From positions 805,856 through 869,855 of the forward strand of contig NW_019173933.1 of assembly GCF_001642475.1 (NCBI RefSeq): a stretch of 64,000 bases of DNA. Direction: 5' to 3'. Positions 1 to 11,259 of the stretch are shown here, one piece after another. The DNA is from Fonsecaea monophora. Taxonomy: Eukaryota; Ascomycota; Eurotiomycetes; Chaetothyriales; Herpotrichiellaceae. Below the pieces are notes generated by a model. The model saw only the letters and a list, made by a program, of their open reading frames with translations, was not told the DNA's origin and searched no databases. The stretch's first letter is position 1. The number at the start of each line of letters is the position of its first letter. A program made the translations under genes and the position numbers.

Positions 1-3000
1 GAAATGGGTCTTTAACTCAACCGAGCCATACCCAACACTGAAGGAGAAGACGGCAGTGCTGCACAAGATGCTCATTTTCGAAAAGTGGCCCAATCAAAAT
101 CTACTTGAGCGCTTCCTTGAACTCGTCTTCAAGATCTACGATGACCCAACTGTTACGCGAACGGAGCTGACAGTGAGATTGGAGCATGCTTTCTTGATCG
201 GAACTCGTGCCAAAGACGTGGAGATGCGAAATCGTTTCATGAACATCTTCAACCGTGCCTTGTCCAAAACTGCCAGCTATCGACTGAACTACGTGTTGAC
301 ACTGCAAAACTGGGATACGCTTGCCGACTCATTCTGGTTGAAGCAAGCTTCGCACCTGGTCATGGGCTCTGTTGAAATGTCGATGCCCGCTCGCCTCCAC
401 CCAGAAGATGTCCGCGTTTGCCCCCTATCTCAACTCTTCAACGCCAATCTTATCAGCGCCGATCAACGAAAAGACGATCCAATCATCGAGGATAGCCTGG
501 ACGCTCTAGTTGCCGCACAACGTCGTTTCAATCAAGAAATCCATGAGGTCAAAGTCCGTGACCTGCTCGAGCCCCTTATTCAGCTGCAGCATATTGATGA
601 CAATGTTGCCTACGATGTCTGGGTCAAACTGTTCCCACTTTGCTGGTCTGCCCTGAACAGGGATGAGCGTCTTGACCTCGAGAAAGGCATGGTGACCCTG
701 CTGACTCGAGAATATCATCAGAGACAACTTAACCTTCGTCCCAATGTCGTTCAAGCATTACTGGAGGGTGCAGTGAGGGCTAAACCAAGGTTCAAGGTGC
801 CTCCTCATGTTATGAAATTTCTGAGCAGAACATATGACGCGTGGTACACTGCGCTTATCTCCCTTGAAGAATCTACCGTTGACCCATTGATCGATACGCC
901 GGCGGTTCGCGAAAGCAACCTGGATGCCCTCGTGGAAGTCTATGCTGGCCTTCAAGAAGACGACCTATTCTATGGAGCGTGGAGAAGACGGTGCAAGTTT
1001 ATGGAAACCAATGCCGCCCTCTCATACGAGCAGCACGGCATCTGGGATAAAGCGCAACAACTCTGGGAGTCAGCCCAAGTTAAAGCACGTACTGGCGTTG
1101 TGCCGTTCTCCCAAGGAGAATACTACCTTTGGGAAGATCACTGGATGATTTGCGCTCAGAAACTCCAACAATGGGACATTTTGGGCGAATTCGCAAAGCA
1201 CGAGAACTTCAATGATCTTCTACTCGAATCAGCCTGGAGGAATTACGAAGCTTGGTCCGGCGAAGAAAACCGAAACCAGCTGGATGCGATGATCAAGTCC
1301 GTCTCCGACGCTCCAACACCTAGGCGAACCTTCTTTCAAGCATTCATGGCACTTCTACGATACAGTTCTAAGCAGATGTCGCGTTTGGAGTTCCAGCATG
1401 TTTGTGACGAAGCCATTCAGCTCTCTATCCGCAAATGGCATCAACTTCCCAAGCGTATAACAAATGCCCACATCCCCATTTTGCAGAACTTCCAGCAGTT
1501 GGTCGAGCTTCATGATGCTAGCGTTATTTGCGATAGTCTCATGGGCACCAACGAGCGTAATCTTGACAGCAAATCACAAGAAGTCAAACTCCTCCTGCAA
1601 GCTTGGAGAGACCGGCTACCGAACATCTGGGACGACATCAATGCGTGGCAAGACCTGGTCACCTGGCGCCAGCATGTTTTCCAGCTCGTGAACTCGACGT
1701 ACTTACCTCTTCTCCCTCAAGGCGGTAACAACGTTGGCAACAATTCATATGCCTTCCGAGGTTATCATGAGACGGCTTGGATAATAAACAAGTTTGCCCA
1801 TGTCGCCCGAAAACACCAGATGCCTGAAGTGTGTATCAATCAGCTGGGCAAGATCTACACGTTGCCCAACATCGAAATTCAAGAAGCCTTTTTGAAACTG
1901 AGAGAACAAGCCAAATGCCATTACCAGAATAAAGCCGAGCTGAATAACGGGCTTGATGTGATTAACAATACCAATCTCAACTACTTTGGCGCACAGCAAA
2001 AGGCCGAGTTCTATACGCTCAAAGGCATGTTCCTGGCCAAGCTCCAGCACGCAGAAGAAGCGAACGAAGCGTTTGGTGTAGCTCTCTACTATGACCTTCG
2101 ACTTCCAAAAGCATGGGCCGAATGGGGCCAGTATTCCGATCGCAAGTTCAAGGAGAATCCATCCAATATCGAGGCTGCCAGTAATGCTGTCAGCTGCTAC
2201 CTCGAAGCGGCTGGGCTTTATAAGAGCGCCAAATCAAGGAAGATGCTTAGCCGAGTATTGTGGTTACTTAGTCTGGATGACGAGGAGGGGCACATTGCTA
2301 AGGCATTCGAAGACTTTAAAGGCGAGACGCCAGTCTGGTACTGGACGACGTTCGTGCCTCAACTGCTCGGCAGTCTCGAGCACAAGGAGGCACGCCTTGC
2401 CAAATCGGTGTTGGTGAAGATCGCCAAAGGTTTCCCCCAGGCACTGTTCTATCACCTGCGGGCGACAAGAGAAGATTTCTTGGGCAAGAAAAAACAATAC
2501 GAGGCCCAGAAAGCCAAGCAGCAGAAGAATCAGGAAGAGAAGAAGGAATCTGGGTCACGACCGGGCACGGCCAATGGTGAAGCCCAGACCAATGGGTCAT
2601 CGTCTCCCAAACCTAAGCAGGAGCCAGATGCCGACAACGGCGAGGCGAATGGTACCGAAGCGGGCAAGAAACCTGAAGAGCCCAAGAGGCCATGGGACTA
2701 CACCGACGAGATCATGGCTGGCCTAAAGACTGCATTCCCCCTCCTTGCGCTTTCAATGGAGACAATGACAGATCAGTTGTCGAAGCATTTCAAATGTCCG
2801 CCAGACGAGGATGCCCATCGACTTATTGTTGCGCTGTTAAATGACGGACTGCACTACATCAGCCGGGCACCCATGACTTATGCCGAAGGGGCCAAATTGC
2901 CGCCTCAGACGGAAGCCAATGTTGCGCGATTCGTACAATCTGTTCTCCCAGCACATATCCGCAAATCATTTGAGGCAGACTTTGTCCAAACCAAACCGAC

Positions 3001-4462
3001 GATGTATGAATACATCCACAAATTAAGGAAGTGGCGAGACAAGTTTGAACAGAAGCTCGATCATAGACAGCAGTGGGCTCCCCTGGAGTCCTACAGTCAT
3101 CATCTAAGCGAATTTAAATTCCTCAAGTTTGACGACTCGGTGGAAGTCCCTGGACAGTATCAACAGCACAAAGACAAGAACACCGATTTCGTTCGTATCG
3201 AGCGCTTTATGCCGACAGTTGAGCTTGTCAGGGGCAACAGCATCTGCCACCGCCGTCTAACAATTCGTGGCCATGACGGCTCTCTGCATCCCTTTGCCGT
3301 TCAGCATCCAACAGGTGGCAAGGTCCGTCGCGAGGAGCGCATCGTACAACTGTTCCGGATCTTCAACCAGACATTGTCAAAGCGCAAAGAATCCCGGCGC
3401 CGAAATCTGTACTTTCATTTACCCATCTTTGTGCCGATAGCACCGCACATTCGCCTGGTACAAGACGACGCCTCATATGTAACACTTCAGTCCGTGTATG
3501 AAGACCACGTCCGCAAACTTCCTCCCAACACCATGTCCCGGGATGAACCGATCCTCTTTGTCCTCGAGAAATCACGCACCATCGCCGAGCAGCAAAAGAC
3601 AAGTCCCAGAACACCTGAGCAGGTTGCAATCATGAAGACTGAGATCTTCACCACGATCCAGGAGAGGTGGGTTCCAAATACCATCGCTTTGAAGTACTTC
3701 CAGACGACCTATCCATCTTTCGAAGATTTCTGGCTCTTCCGGCGGCAGTTCAGTTATCAATTTGCGGCCACCACGTTCATGACATATATAATGCATATGT
3801 CCGCGCGGTATCCGATGAAATTCTCCATCTCGAGAGCCACTGGAGATATTTGGGCCTCTGACCTATTGCCTAACCTCAATTCGAGTCGAGCATTGTTCTA
3901 CAATCCTGAACAAGTGCCCTTCCGCTTGACTCCAAACCTGCAGACACTCATGGGTCCCCTGGGTGTTGAAGGGATCTTCACAGCAAGTCTAATGGCGATC
4001 GCACGCTGCCTCGCGGAGGGTGACAACGGATACGAAATGGAGCAGCAACTCGCTATCTTTGTAAGAGATGAGATGTACAACTGGGCTGCTGGGCGGCCTC
4101 AATCTAGTGGAAGTGGTGGCCAAGGGGGAGATCAGAAAATGGAAGGGTCACATTTAAGAGAGCTAGTGGCTATGAATGTCGAGTTCATCACGCGGCGTGC
4201 GCTCACATTGGCGAAGACGCAAGGCAGTGTCGGTGCTCCTTCGGTTTCTTCAGGGACACAAGCTGCCAATACCAACGGCGCCGTCTCTGGCGCAGAGGGA
4301 AGTGCAAGCGGTGCGGCGGCCGCGGCAGCCACAGCAAACGCGATTCCCACTGGTGTCACCGGCGTCCTACCTGCATGTCAGAACGTGGTGGATCTGGTCA
4401 GCAAGGCGACTGATCCTACTCGACTCAGCGGAATGGATGGGTTATGGATGCCTTGGCTGTAA
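1..4462 (+). CDS. tra1: Tra1/TRRAP, SAGA and NuA4 scaffold subunit, C-terminal part (5' end outside window)
   Basis: Tra1 is the very large pseudokinase of the PIKK family that docks transcription activators onto the SAGA and NuA4 histone acetyltransferase complexes in the nucleus. The frame is open from base 2 to the stop, so the gene is cut by the window edge; about 1,486 codons are present of the 3,700-3,900 usual for the family. The first ~800 residues are helical FAT-domain repeats. A Lys/Glu/Pro-rich low-complexity linker follows (about residues 815-885), then a PI3K-like domain from about residue 1060 (NSICHRRLTIRG, KVRREERIVQLFRIFNQ) and a FATC-like C-terminus ending in LWMPWL. The positions where active PIKKs carry GDRHxxN and DFG read MSARYPMKFS and ASDLLP, as expected for the catalytically dead Tra1. 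No intron is needed in this part. It converges on CDC16. Confidence 0.95.
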   Translation, partial: KWVFNSTEPYPTLKEKTAVLHKMLIFEKWPNQNLLERFLELVFKIYDDPTVTRTELTVRLEHAFLIGTRAKDVEMRNRFMNIFNRALSKTASYRLNYVLTLQNWDTLADSFWLKQASHLVMGSVEMSMPARLHPEDVRVCPLSQLFNANLISADQRKDDPIIEDSLDALVAAQRRFNQEIHEVKVRDLLEPLIQLQHIDDNVAYDVWVKLFPLCWSALNRDERLDLEKGMVTLLTREYHQRQLNLRPNVVQALLEGAVRAKPRFKVPPHVMKFLSRTYDAWYTALISLEESTVDPLIDTPAVRESNLDALVEVYAGLQEDDLFYGAWRRRCKFMETNAALSYEQHGIWDKAQQLWESAQVKARTGVVPFSQGEYYLWEDHWMICAQKLQQWDILGEFAKHENFNDLLLESAWRNYEAWSGEENRNQLDAMIKSVSDAPTPRRTFFQAFMALLRYSSKQMSRLEFQHVCDEAIQLSIRKWHQLPKRITNAHIPILQNFQQLVELHDASVICDSLMGTNERNLDSKSQEVKLLLQAWRDRLPNIWDDINAWQDLVTWRQHVFQLVNSTYLPLLPQGGNNVGNNSYAFRGYHETAWIINKFAHVARKHQMPEVCINQLGKIYTLPNIEIQEAFLKLREQAKCHYQNKAELNNGLDVINNTNLNYFGAQQKAEFYTLKGMFLAKLQHAEEANEAFGVALYYDLRLPKAWAEWGQYSDRKFKENPSNIEAASNAVSCYLEAAGLYKSAKSRKMLSRVLWLLSLDDEEGHIAKAFEDFKGETPVWYWTTFVPQLLGSLEHKEARLAKSVLVKIAKGFPQALFYHLRATREDFLGKKKQYEAQKAKQQKNQEEKKESGSRPGTANGEAQTNGSSSPKPKQEPDADNGEANGTEAGKKPEEPKRPWDYTDEIMAGLKTAFPLLALSMETMTDQLSKHFKCPPDEDAHRLIVALLNDGLHYISRAPMTYAEGAKLPPQTEANVARFVQSVLPAHIRKSFEADFVQTKPTMYEYIHKLRKWRDKFEQKLDHRQQWAPLESYSHHLSEFKFLKFDDSVEVPGQYQQHKDKNTDFVRIERFMPTVELVRGNSICHRRLTIRGHDGSLHPFAVQHPTGGKVRREERIVQLFRIFNQTLSKRKESRRRNLYFHLPIFVPIAPHIRLVQDDASYVTLQSVYEDHVRKLPPNTMSRDEPILFVLEKSRTIAEQQKTSPRTPEQVAIMKTEIFTTIQERWVPNTIALKYFQTTYPSFEDFWLFRRQFSYQFAATTFMTYIMHMSARYPMKFSISRATGDIWASDLLPNLNSSRALFYNPEQVPFRLTPNLQTLMGPLGVEGIFTASLMAIARCLAEGDNGYEMEQQLAIFVRDEMYNWAAGRPQSSGSGGQGGDQKMEGSHLRELVAMNVEFITRRALTLAKTQGSVGAPSVSSGTQAANTNGAVSGAEGSASGAAAAAATANAIPTGVTGVLPACQNVVDLVSKATDPTRLSGMDGLWMPWL

Positions 4463-5609
4463 AATACAATATCTGGGACACGAAAGGGAAGAGGAAAGGA
4501 AGTTAAGGCGGCTCACTCCAAACGGCAATTTCAGGAATTGGTTTATTCGGGTTCATGCGGCGTTTCTGGACGGGCATGATGTCAATTCGATGCATTGACG
4601 ACTTTTCGCTAGGCCGGTGGTTTCTCTATTCTTCGGAGTCCGGCTCGGGAGGATGGCAACTCGAAGCATGATGCCTCGAGGCACGACAAGTCCAAGGGCA
4701 TACAGGGAATCACACGATGTGGTCAGGACAGACGATATCTCATCCATCAACGGGGCGTTTCGGGCGAGGCGGTATATCTGTCTTTTTACATATCACCACC
4801 ACCACCACCATCAACATCCGCACAACTCCCCTGATACGCCTTGATACATCCACAAGCCCTCGGCGTCTGAGACGAAAGTCGAGGACAGGAAAGGAAATGA
4901 CTTTGGGGGAATTGTGTGCAAAGATATCGATTGTTTGGCAGACGGGGTGGCGCCCTTATTTCTACTTCTACTGGATTATCACCTCTTTCTAGGCCTGTAT
5001 AGTTGCTTTGTTTTTTTTTTGTTCTTTCTTCTTTCTGGCTCTTTAGCAGAGCAAAAACCAAAACAGTTCTTTAGACCCAAGGCCAATGGCCGACAGACAG
5101 ACAGACAGACAGACTATTCATGATTGTCCACTATGTTCATCAAGGCGTCTACCCACTGGGTTGCTAATCATGATCACGGCGTCTATCCGACGTTGTTCTG
5201 GCTAGAGAGTCATACTTTTCCCACGTCAATCAACCCTTTAGGATATTAAAAGGTATTCACACCAAGTGTAGAGGTCGCCTGTCCCTCTTGCCCTTTCCCG
5301 TTTTTCTCAATCCTGGACCTCAATCGCCAGCTACCCATAGTTTCGTCCAAGCCAAACCCAAATTCTGTACAGGCGAATAGAACCAAGTGGCGACGCATGG
5401 AGATCTGGACTCGTCACAGGAGATCTGACCTTTCGAATACAAAGGCCCAATGCAATAATGTCCTCAAATTCCCTTGGTCCTTGTCGTTAAGAGTCAATTG
5501 ACTAATTTCGGTTCGGGAGAGCTGTTTGCGAATCGGCAGAAATTACAGGCTTGACTTGACAATGTTGTCATCGGCCACAGTCGAGAGATCCAAAGACGAC
5601 CATTGGTTA
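4463..5609. other. Convergent 3' intergenic region between tra1 and cdc16
   Basis: This stretch lies between two convergent genes and holds their 3' UTRs. It contains a CAC-rich run near 4795-4812, T-rich tracts near 5010-5040 and a GACA microsatellite. The open frames in it are short and lack family features. I see no gene. Confidence 0.6.
5092..5114. repeat. (GACA)n microsatellite
   Basis: Nearly six perfect copies of the tetranucleotide GACA lie in the 3' intergenic space between two convergent genes. Confidence 0.9.
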
Positions 5610-7817
5610 TCATCGTACAGATCTCAGTGCAGCATCCAGAATCTCATTCGCATGCCCGTCCATTCGTTGTTCGATCTTCCGTTCGTTACTCATCTGCTCT
5701 GTCGAGGTGGTAGGCGCAACGGCCTCCTTACCTCTTCGCTTTGACCTCGTTCCGATTCTTGACACAGGCGCAGGCGCTCCTTGCTGTATTGTGGCTTCGA
5801 GCTCGTCAAGTGGCTGATCCTCTTCCAAGGCCCAGAACTCCAGCGCCCGACTGAGCAATGTTCCGGCGACGCCACCGCCACCGGCATCACCACCGAGAAC
5901 CCGTACAGCCTCGTGAAGGGCCATGACCGCTTCTTTCGTGTGGCCGACCATGCTAAGAAGGACCAAGCCGCGACTGGTGTGAATGCTTCCAATGAGATTG
6001 CGCTCGTCGTAACCACTGGCTGCGCCGCTAGGGCTGAGGCCTGTGCTGGTGCCAGCCAGACTGAGATGGGCAAAGGCTGTCATTCCACGTCCTGGCTCGT
6101 AGGCTGATGCGGGAGCTGCCCCGCCAGTGGCTGTTCTTAAGCACTCGTCAAATTCGGCGAGCGCCTCTTCAAACCTTCCCATTCGCCTCAATGAGTGTGC
6201 TAGATTTGCCCTTGTGGCAACCCATGCAGTCATGTTGCATCCCAAATCCGAGGCGAGTTCAAGGGATTTGTGAAAAAGTTTTGCTGCAGCAGGGAGGTTG
6301 GACTGGTGGTACAATATGACGCCGATCTCATTGAGCACTAGGGGGTCGCCACCCAGACTGGCAGTATTATTGAATATCCGGTTGGCCAAATCATCCTCCG
6401 AGCCTGATTTAGGGGTGCCGCTGCTCATCTGGAATGCCGCAAGGCAGTATTCCCAAGCCAGCTGCATATTGTTTAGAGCCAAATGCTGCATGCCTAGGAA
6501 CAGCTGGGGCAGGTGGCTCCCCTGAAATAACCTTGCTGCCGTCGAGTAGGCCGCAATGGCCTGATCGTGCTCGCCCTCGGCCGCAAACGTATGGGCGAAT
6601 CCTATCCACGCAGCGGCGGAGTGCGGGTCCATAAGGGATGCCTTTGAAAAGAATCGGCGGGCCTCAGGAATACGGTATGTTGATAAGTAATACGTGCCTA
6701 TGGCCAAGTAGGTGTATGACTCGTGAGGAGCGTGAGTTGCCAAGGTGTGTGAAAGATGGAAAAGAGTATTGTGAGATCCTGTCTCGTACAAAACAGCGAG
6801 GTGTAAGGGATAGAGACGTGGACTGTGCCCAAGCGAAGCATTGGTGTTGCTCGACGTTGCGTCACCGAAGGCATCAGAGCTGTTTTGCGAGTTGAGGATA
6901 CTCGTTGTGATTGCAAGCGCGTCGTGAAAACGGCACTGGGTGTACAGTGTCTCTGCTCGAGTCAGAAGCAAGTCTGGATTGGACGCCAGGTTGTAGTGGG
7001 TTGAGAGAGTCTCGGTGGCGTTAGCAAGGGTCTCGGGGGCCGAGTACTTGGACAACCGCGTCGTGTATAAAAGCTTTGTAAAGTGAGCGGCTTCCTGAGC
7101 CAAGGACTGATCTTCGATGCGTATCGAGTCGAAATCGAGTTCTTCGAGGAAGGCCAACTCCTCGGCAGGGGACATGAGAGAGTTCTTCATCAGCTGGTCA
7201 AAGGCTTCAAAACACTGCACATCTATTCGAACGGCATCCTTGTAGCAGTCTCGTGCCCGGTCAAAGGCATTGCGTTTTGCGAAACACAAGCCACGAAGAT
7301 AGCACATGCCCGCCTGGAATTTCAGTTCTTTCTCTGATTCTCTGTCACGTTCTCTTTCTTCGCTGAATTCAATCCTGTCCCGCTGGGCTCTCGCTCCTCT
7401 TTGAGTGATATTCCTCTGGGAATGGCCATTGATGTGTGCCAATTTTCTTCTAGCATTGTGGGAAGTAGTGATCAAGTGAGTTGGATTTTCCTCGCCGAGT
7501 ATTCCCAGTGCTTGGTCATATCGGCCTTGCTTGACGTAGCAATGAGCAGCCAGGTATCGACAGGAGAGACTTCGATTGATCAAGTCCTTTCGAAGAAGCA
7601 GAGCCAATGCCCGGGTGAAGTTATTGTGGCCAAAGTGGACTTGAGCTAGCCAGAAGGCGTCGGCATCGTTGTCTGGACACGTTAGGTTTGGTCTCTGCTC
7701 CAGTGACTGTACTCACATACTGGTCAGGGCAAGAACCTTGTCTCCAATATAGATAGCCGCATCATGCTGACCCTTGTTGAGAGCGTCTTGCCGCCACGTT
7801 CGGAGGTATTTGTCCAT
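5610..7817 (-). CDS. cdc16: Cdc16/Cut9/APC6, TPR subunit of the anaphase-promoting complex
   Basis: Cdc16 is a TPR scaffold of the APC/C ubiquitin ligase, which drives mitotic exit in the nucleus. I read two exons: 7721-7817 (ATG at 7817) and 5610-7672, separated by a 48-nt intron (donor GTATGT, acceptor CCAG). The total is 2,160 nt, giving 719 residues. Splicing restores the Cut9-like N-terminus, with YLRTWRQDAL then DAFWLAQVHFGHNNFTRAL. Arrays of tetratricopeptide repeats fill the rest (for example HFTKLLYTTRL, GFAHTFAAEGEHDQAIAAYS, LFHKSLELASDLG, LRRMGRFEEALAEFDECL). A charged Arg/Glu-rich insertion (about residues 105-140) sits between the first repeats. The C-terminal tail is basic. It is divergent from YJU2 across about 400 bp. 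Confidence 0.92.
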
Positions 7818-8216
7818 TGTTGTGGTGAATAGTTGGTGTGAAGGATATGTGAAGATGCATCAGTATTAATGGGGGTAAAGAACTGAAGAGTCAAGAGATA
7901 AGAATGAGAACCAAGTCATCTAGCAAGAGCAATTGCTCAGGAATGTTCTTTCCAAAATATCATTCTGCCCCGAGGATATTGCACCTCGTGAAGCGTAACG
8001 GCGTCGACTGCGGCACAAACAATCGCCATCCTTTCAAAGGGCGAGTGCGAAACGTGGGGATCAAGAGACGCGCCGAACAAGTCAAACTCCGATTGGCTGG
8101 TTTTACGGTTCGCCCGCGCTCCCTCAAGCTGCCGCCTGTGGCGTCTGATTTATTATATTCTCTCACCCACTTTCATCCTCCCAGGCACCTCACATCCTCT
8201 CCAACAAGTCGTCAAC
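7818..8216. promoter_or_regulatory. Bidirectional promoter region cdc16 / yju2
   Basis: This 399-bp gap separates the start codons of two divergent housekeeping genes and must hold both promoters. A TA-rich stretch (TTATTATATTC) lies about 60 bp before the yju2 start. No other gene is visible. Confidence 0.6.
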
Positions 8217-9140
8217 ATGTCGGAACGAAAGGTTCTCACCAAGTACTACCCTCCGGAGTTCGATCCCTCCAAGATCGCCCGCACTCCTAAACATCTCCGA
8301 CCGACTGGGCCCAAGACAATCCCCGTCCGCCTCATGGCTCCCTTCAGCATGAAATGCACATCCTGCGGAGAATACATATACAAAGGTCGTAAATTCAACG
8401 CCCGGAAGGAGACAACCGACGAGAAATACTTGACTATCTCCATCTACCGCTTCTACATCCGCTGCACCAGGTGTTCTTCCGAGATCACTTTCAAGACTGA
8501 CCCGAAGAACATGGACTATACCTGTGAACGAGGAGCAAAAAGAAACTTTGAGTCGTGGCGAAATCCCGAAAATCCAGAGCTGAAAGAGACCGATGAGGAG
8601 CGTTTGGATAGACTAGAGAGAGAGGAAGCCGAGGAGGAGGAAAATGCGGAACGCAACGCCATGGAGGAGCTGGAGCAGAAGATGGAGGAGAGCAAGAGGG
8701 AGATGCAGGTCGCAGACGCCCTCGATGAGATTATGCAGCGAAATGCACGGATAGAGCGCGGCGAAAAGGGCGGCAAAGAGGACGAGGCTCTAAATCAAGT
8801 GAGAGATCTTCAGAGAGAGGAGAGAGAGCGACAAGAACGGGAGGATGCCGAAGCTGCCCGCAAGGCATTTGAAGCTGCCAACGTCGAAAGGACGAGGCTC
8901 GAGGAACAACAAAAGGCAAATGGCCCAAGTAATCATGTTGCACATGACGAATCAGACGAACCACATCGACCTGCGCAGCCGCCTCCGTCATTCGAGAGGG
9001 TTAAAAAGATCAAGAAACCTCTGGTGCCCGGACTGGTGCGCAAGGCCGAGCCTATGACAGCATCAAAACAACCCCCTGCACCAGTTCCTGTACAACCACC
9101 TACTCTCGGCTTGGGTGGTTATGACTCTGACGAAGACTGA
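8217..9140 (+). CDS. yju2: Yju2/CWC16 (CCDC94) splicing factor
   Basis: Yju2 is a step-one splicing factor that joins the activated spliceosome with the Prp19-associated complex. The 307-residue protein is intronless. Its N-terminus has the family signature KYYPPEFDPSKI, followed by a zinc-binding domain with two CxxC pairs (Cys47/Cys50 and Cys83/Cys86) around YIYKGRKFNARKE, then FKTDPKNMDYTCERGAKRNFESW. The middle (about residues 115-245) is a long Glu/Arg-rich coiled coil, and the tail is Pro-rich and ends in GLGGYDSDED, an acidic end common in this family. The ATG at 8217 sits in a good context (CAACATGTC) and begins the conserved region. Length and domain order match fungal Yju2. Confidence 0.95.
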   Translation: MSERKVLTKYYPPEFDPSKIARTPKHLRPTGPKTIPVRLMAPFSMKCTSCGEYIYKGRKFNARKETTDEKYLTISIYRFYIRCTRCSSEITFKTDPKNMDYTCERGAKRNFESWRNPENPELKETDEERLDRLEREEAEEEENAERNAMEELEQKMEESKREMQVADALDEIMQRNARIERGEKGGKEDEALNQVRDLQREERERQEREDAEAARKAFEAANVERTRLEEQQKANGPSNHVAHDESDEPHRPAQPPPSFERVKKIKKPLVPGLVRKAEPMTASKQPPAPVPVQPPTLGLGGYDSDED

Positions 9141-9531
9141 GATCGCCGGGATCAGGCTTCCTGCAGAGCTTGGAGGTCAATCTCGTATATTCTCCTGGTC
9201 CCCAAGTCTCCCCACACACAGCTGCCAGGGAAGACTTTGGCGAGATCTACCCCATCAAAGCTACAATTACCACATATGGTCTGCACTTGCCACGTCACAT
9301 TCTCTGATCCTCGACACTGACTGGTGTGTCTGCCTCCGCTGCAGTATAGCCTTATCGGTCTGCAACTCTTTATTGGCCATGACCCCAATCCTGTACAACC
9401 CCGAGAGATGGAGGCATTTGACAACATGTTTGCGCCAAGCTGGAGAAGATGGACAAATTGCATAGCTGGGAGGAAATGGCGGCTGGTACAATTGCGTTTC
9501 TACTGCCAGCTTGCTATCCTGAAGAGAGACC
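9141..9531. other. Intergenic, no gene seen
   Basis: Short frames on both strands only. It holds the yju2 3' end and the promoter of the downstream dehydrogenase. Confidence 0.5.
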
Positions 9532-10487
9532 ATGGCCATAGCAGAGAAGGATGTCTGGTTGAGTAGGCATGTCTATCACTCCTGAGTGCGAGGAAACTAA
9601 AATTGTCAGTCACCGGTTGCTCTTCTGGATTGGGCAAAGCTCTTGCGGAGTACACCTACAAAGCAGGTTCTCTCGTTGTCGCCACTGCTCGGAAGCCCGA
9701 AACCCTCTCATACCTTCCCGACACTCCGAATGTCCTCAAGTTATGCCTCGATGTTACTTCCAAAGAGCAGGTGGCGCAGGTTGTCCAAGCCACCGTTGAT
9801 AGATTTGGGTGTCTAGATGTTGTGGTCAACAATGCAGGGTATGGCGTGACTGGTGACACTGAAGTTCTCCCCGACGCTGATGCACGGGCACAATTCGAGA
9901 CCAACTTCTGGGGTGCCGTCAATGTGACCAAAGCGGCTCTTCCCATCCTACGAGAAGTCAATCCGCCTGGAAAGGGTGGCCTGTTTATACAGATCTCATC
10001 TGTGGGTGGCAGGGTTTGTTACGCCGGTTCGGCGTACTACCATGCCAGCAAATTCGCTTTGGAGGGGTTCACAGATGCACTTGCAAAAGAAATGCACCCG
10101 AATTGGAACATCAAATTCACTATGATCGAGCTGGGGGCTGTGGCAACCAACTTTCCACAGAATATGGTCCTGCCTCCACGGCATCCAGCTTATGAAGACC
10201 CAGCTTGTGGATATAATGCCGTCAGAGCCTACCTCACCAGTGCATCAAACGTCGTGCAATGGAACGATGCTGCAGTCTGTGCTCAAGTCTTGCACGACCT
10301 TGCATGCAAAAGGAATGACATTACCCCACCGGTGAGACTCGCTCTGGGTGCCGATTCATGGGCCGTCGTCAAAGCTGAGCTGGAAGGTATTATGAAGGAG
10401 CACGAGACATGGAAGGCCGTGGCAGAGAGTACTTCTCACGCCGAGAACCAGCGAGCAACGGAGTTTTTGCTCAAGTCGGTGCGCTAG
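9532..10487 (+). CDS. Short-chain dehydrogenase/reductase (SDR), NAD(P)-dependent
   Basis: This is a classical SDR oxidoreductase; the substrate cannot be told from sequence. I read two exons: 9532-9562 and 9610-10487, with a 47-nt intron (donor GTAGGC, acceptor GTCAG). The phase is exact, giving 302 residues. The short first exon supplies MAIAEKDVWLI, which completes the beta-strand before the cofactor motif TGCSSGLG (residues 12-19). Other landmarks are DVT (58-60), NNAG (84-87), the catalytic Ser in ISSVGG (about 140) and Tyr154-x3-Lys158 in YYHASK. A start further downstream would remove the first Rossmann strand, so I prefer the spliced model. The donor is weaker than usual, which is the main doubt. 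Confidence 0.9.
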
Positions 10488-11259
10488 TGTCACTGATTAG
10501 AGGCCGGGTCATCCTTGGTGTCGGGATGTTGATGTCGCATACACGAGGACATGATTGCCCGAAGACATGTCAAGTTACCTTTCGTCCCCAAGCCTTACTT
10601 TGCGTATTACAAACCCTCGTTGGAACAATGTCCTCGCTGTAAAGTCCGTCGATGACGGCTCAGATATGGTGGTCTGATGTGCCACCTCGATGGACTATTT
10701 GCGTCGTGTAGGCGCCGGGAGTTGCGCAATGGACGCACCAGCGACTTCCTGGTACCCTGGCAACGTACTGGATCTATCCCGCTGAATTCGTACCGCCCAA
10801 ATCACGAGCTTCTATTCTTGACCTCATGGCGCTTTTTAGCTTCAAAAATACCAACACAAGCGCGCACTCTTGATTGGTCTGTTATTTCCACGTTGGAGCA
10901 ACACATGAGAAAAGAGCCAATGTCCACCTAAGCGCCCATATAGGCTGATCGCTTTGAAGAACCCGGAGATTCCGCCGTTACCGAAAAGATGCAGATCTGA
11001 TCGCTTGTCGCTAGGGACTCTCCAAAGAACCAATCATGGGAGCAGGCAGATATTGAATATGCCATGAATAGCACCACTGGCTGTTTTACCAACTCACCCC
11101 TGCATGCGGTGTGGAAGCATTCAAAGACACAGGTCGAAGGCAAAGGTATATAGAGAGAATCTCTAGCATTCGTGCTCCCTCAAAAGCAACAGGAAACAGG
11201 TGGTCTATGGTCAAAACTACCCGGCGGATCACTTTTTTATACAGGTCGAGACAATCACA
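10488..11259. other. Intergenic, no gene seen
   Basis: No frame here has codon patterns or motifs I can support. A TATATAG at 11147-11153 could serve the gene starting at 11260, about 107 bp downstream. Confidence 0.5.
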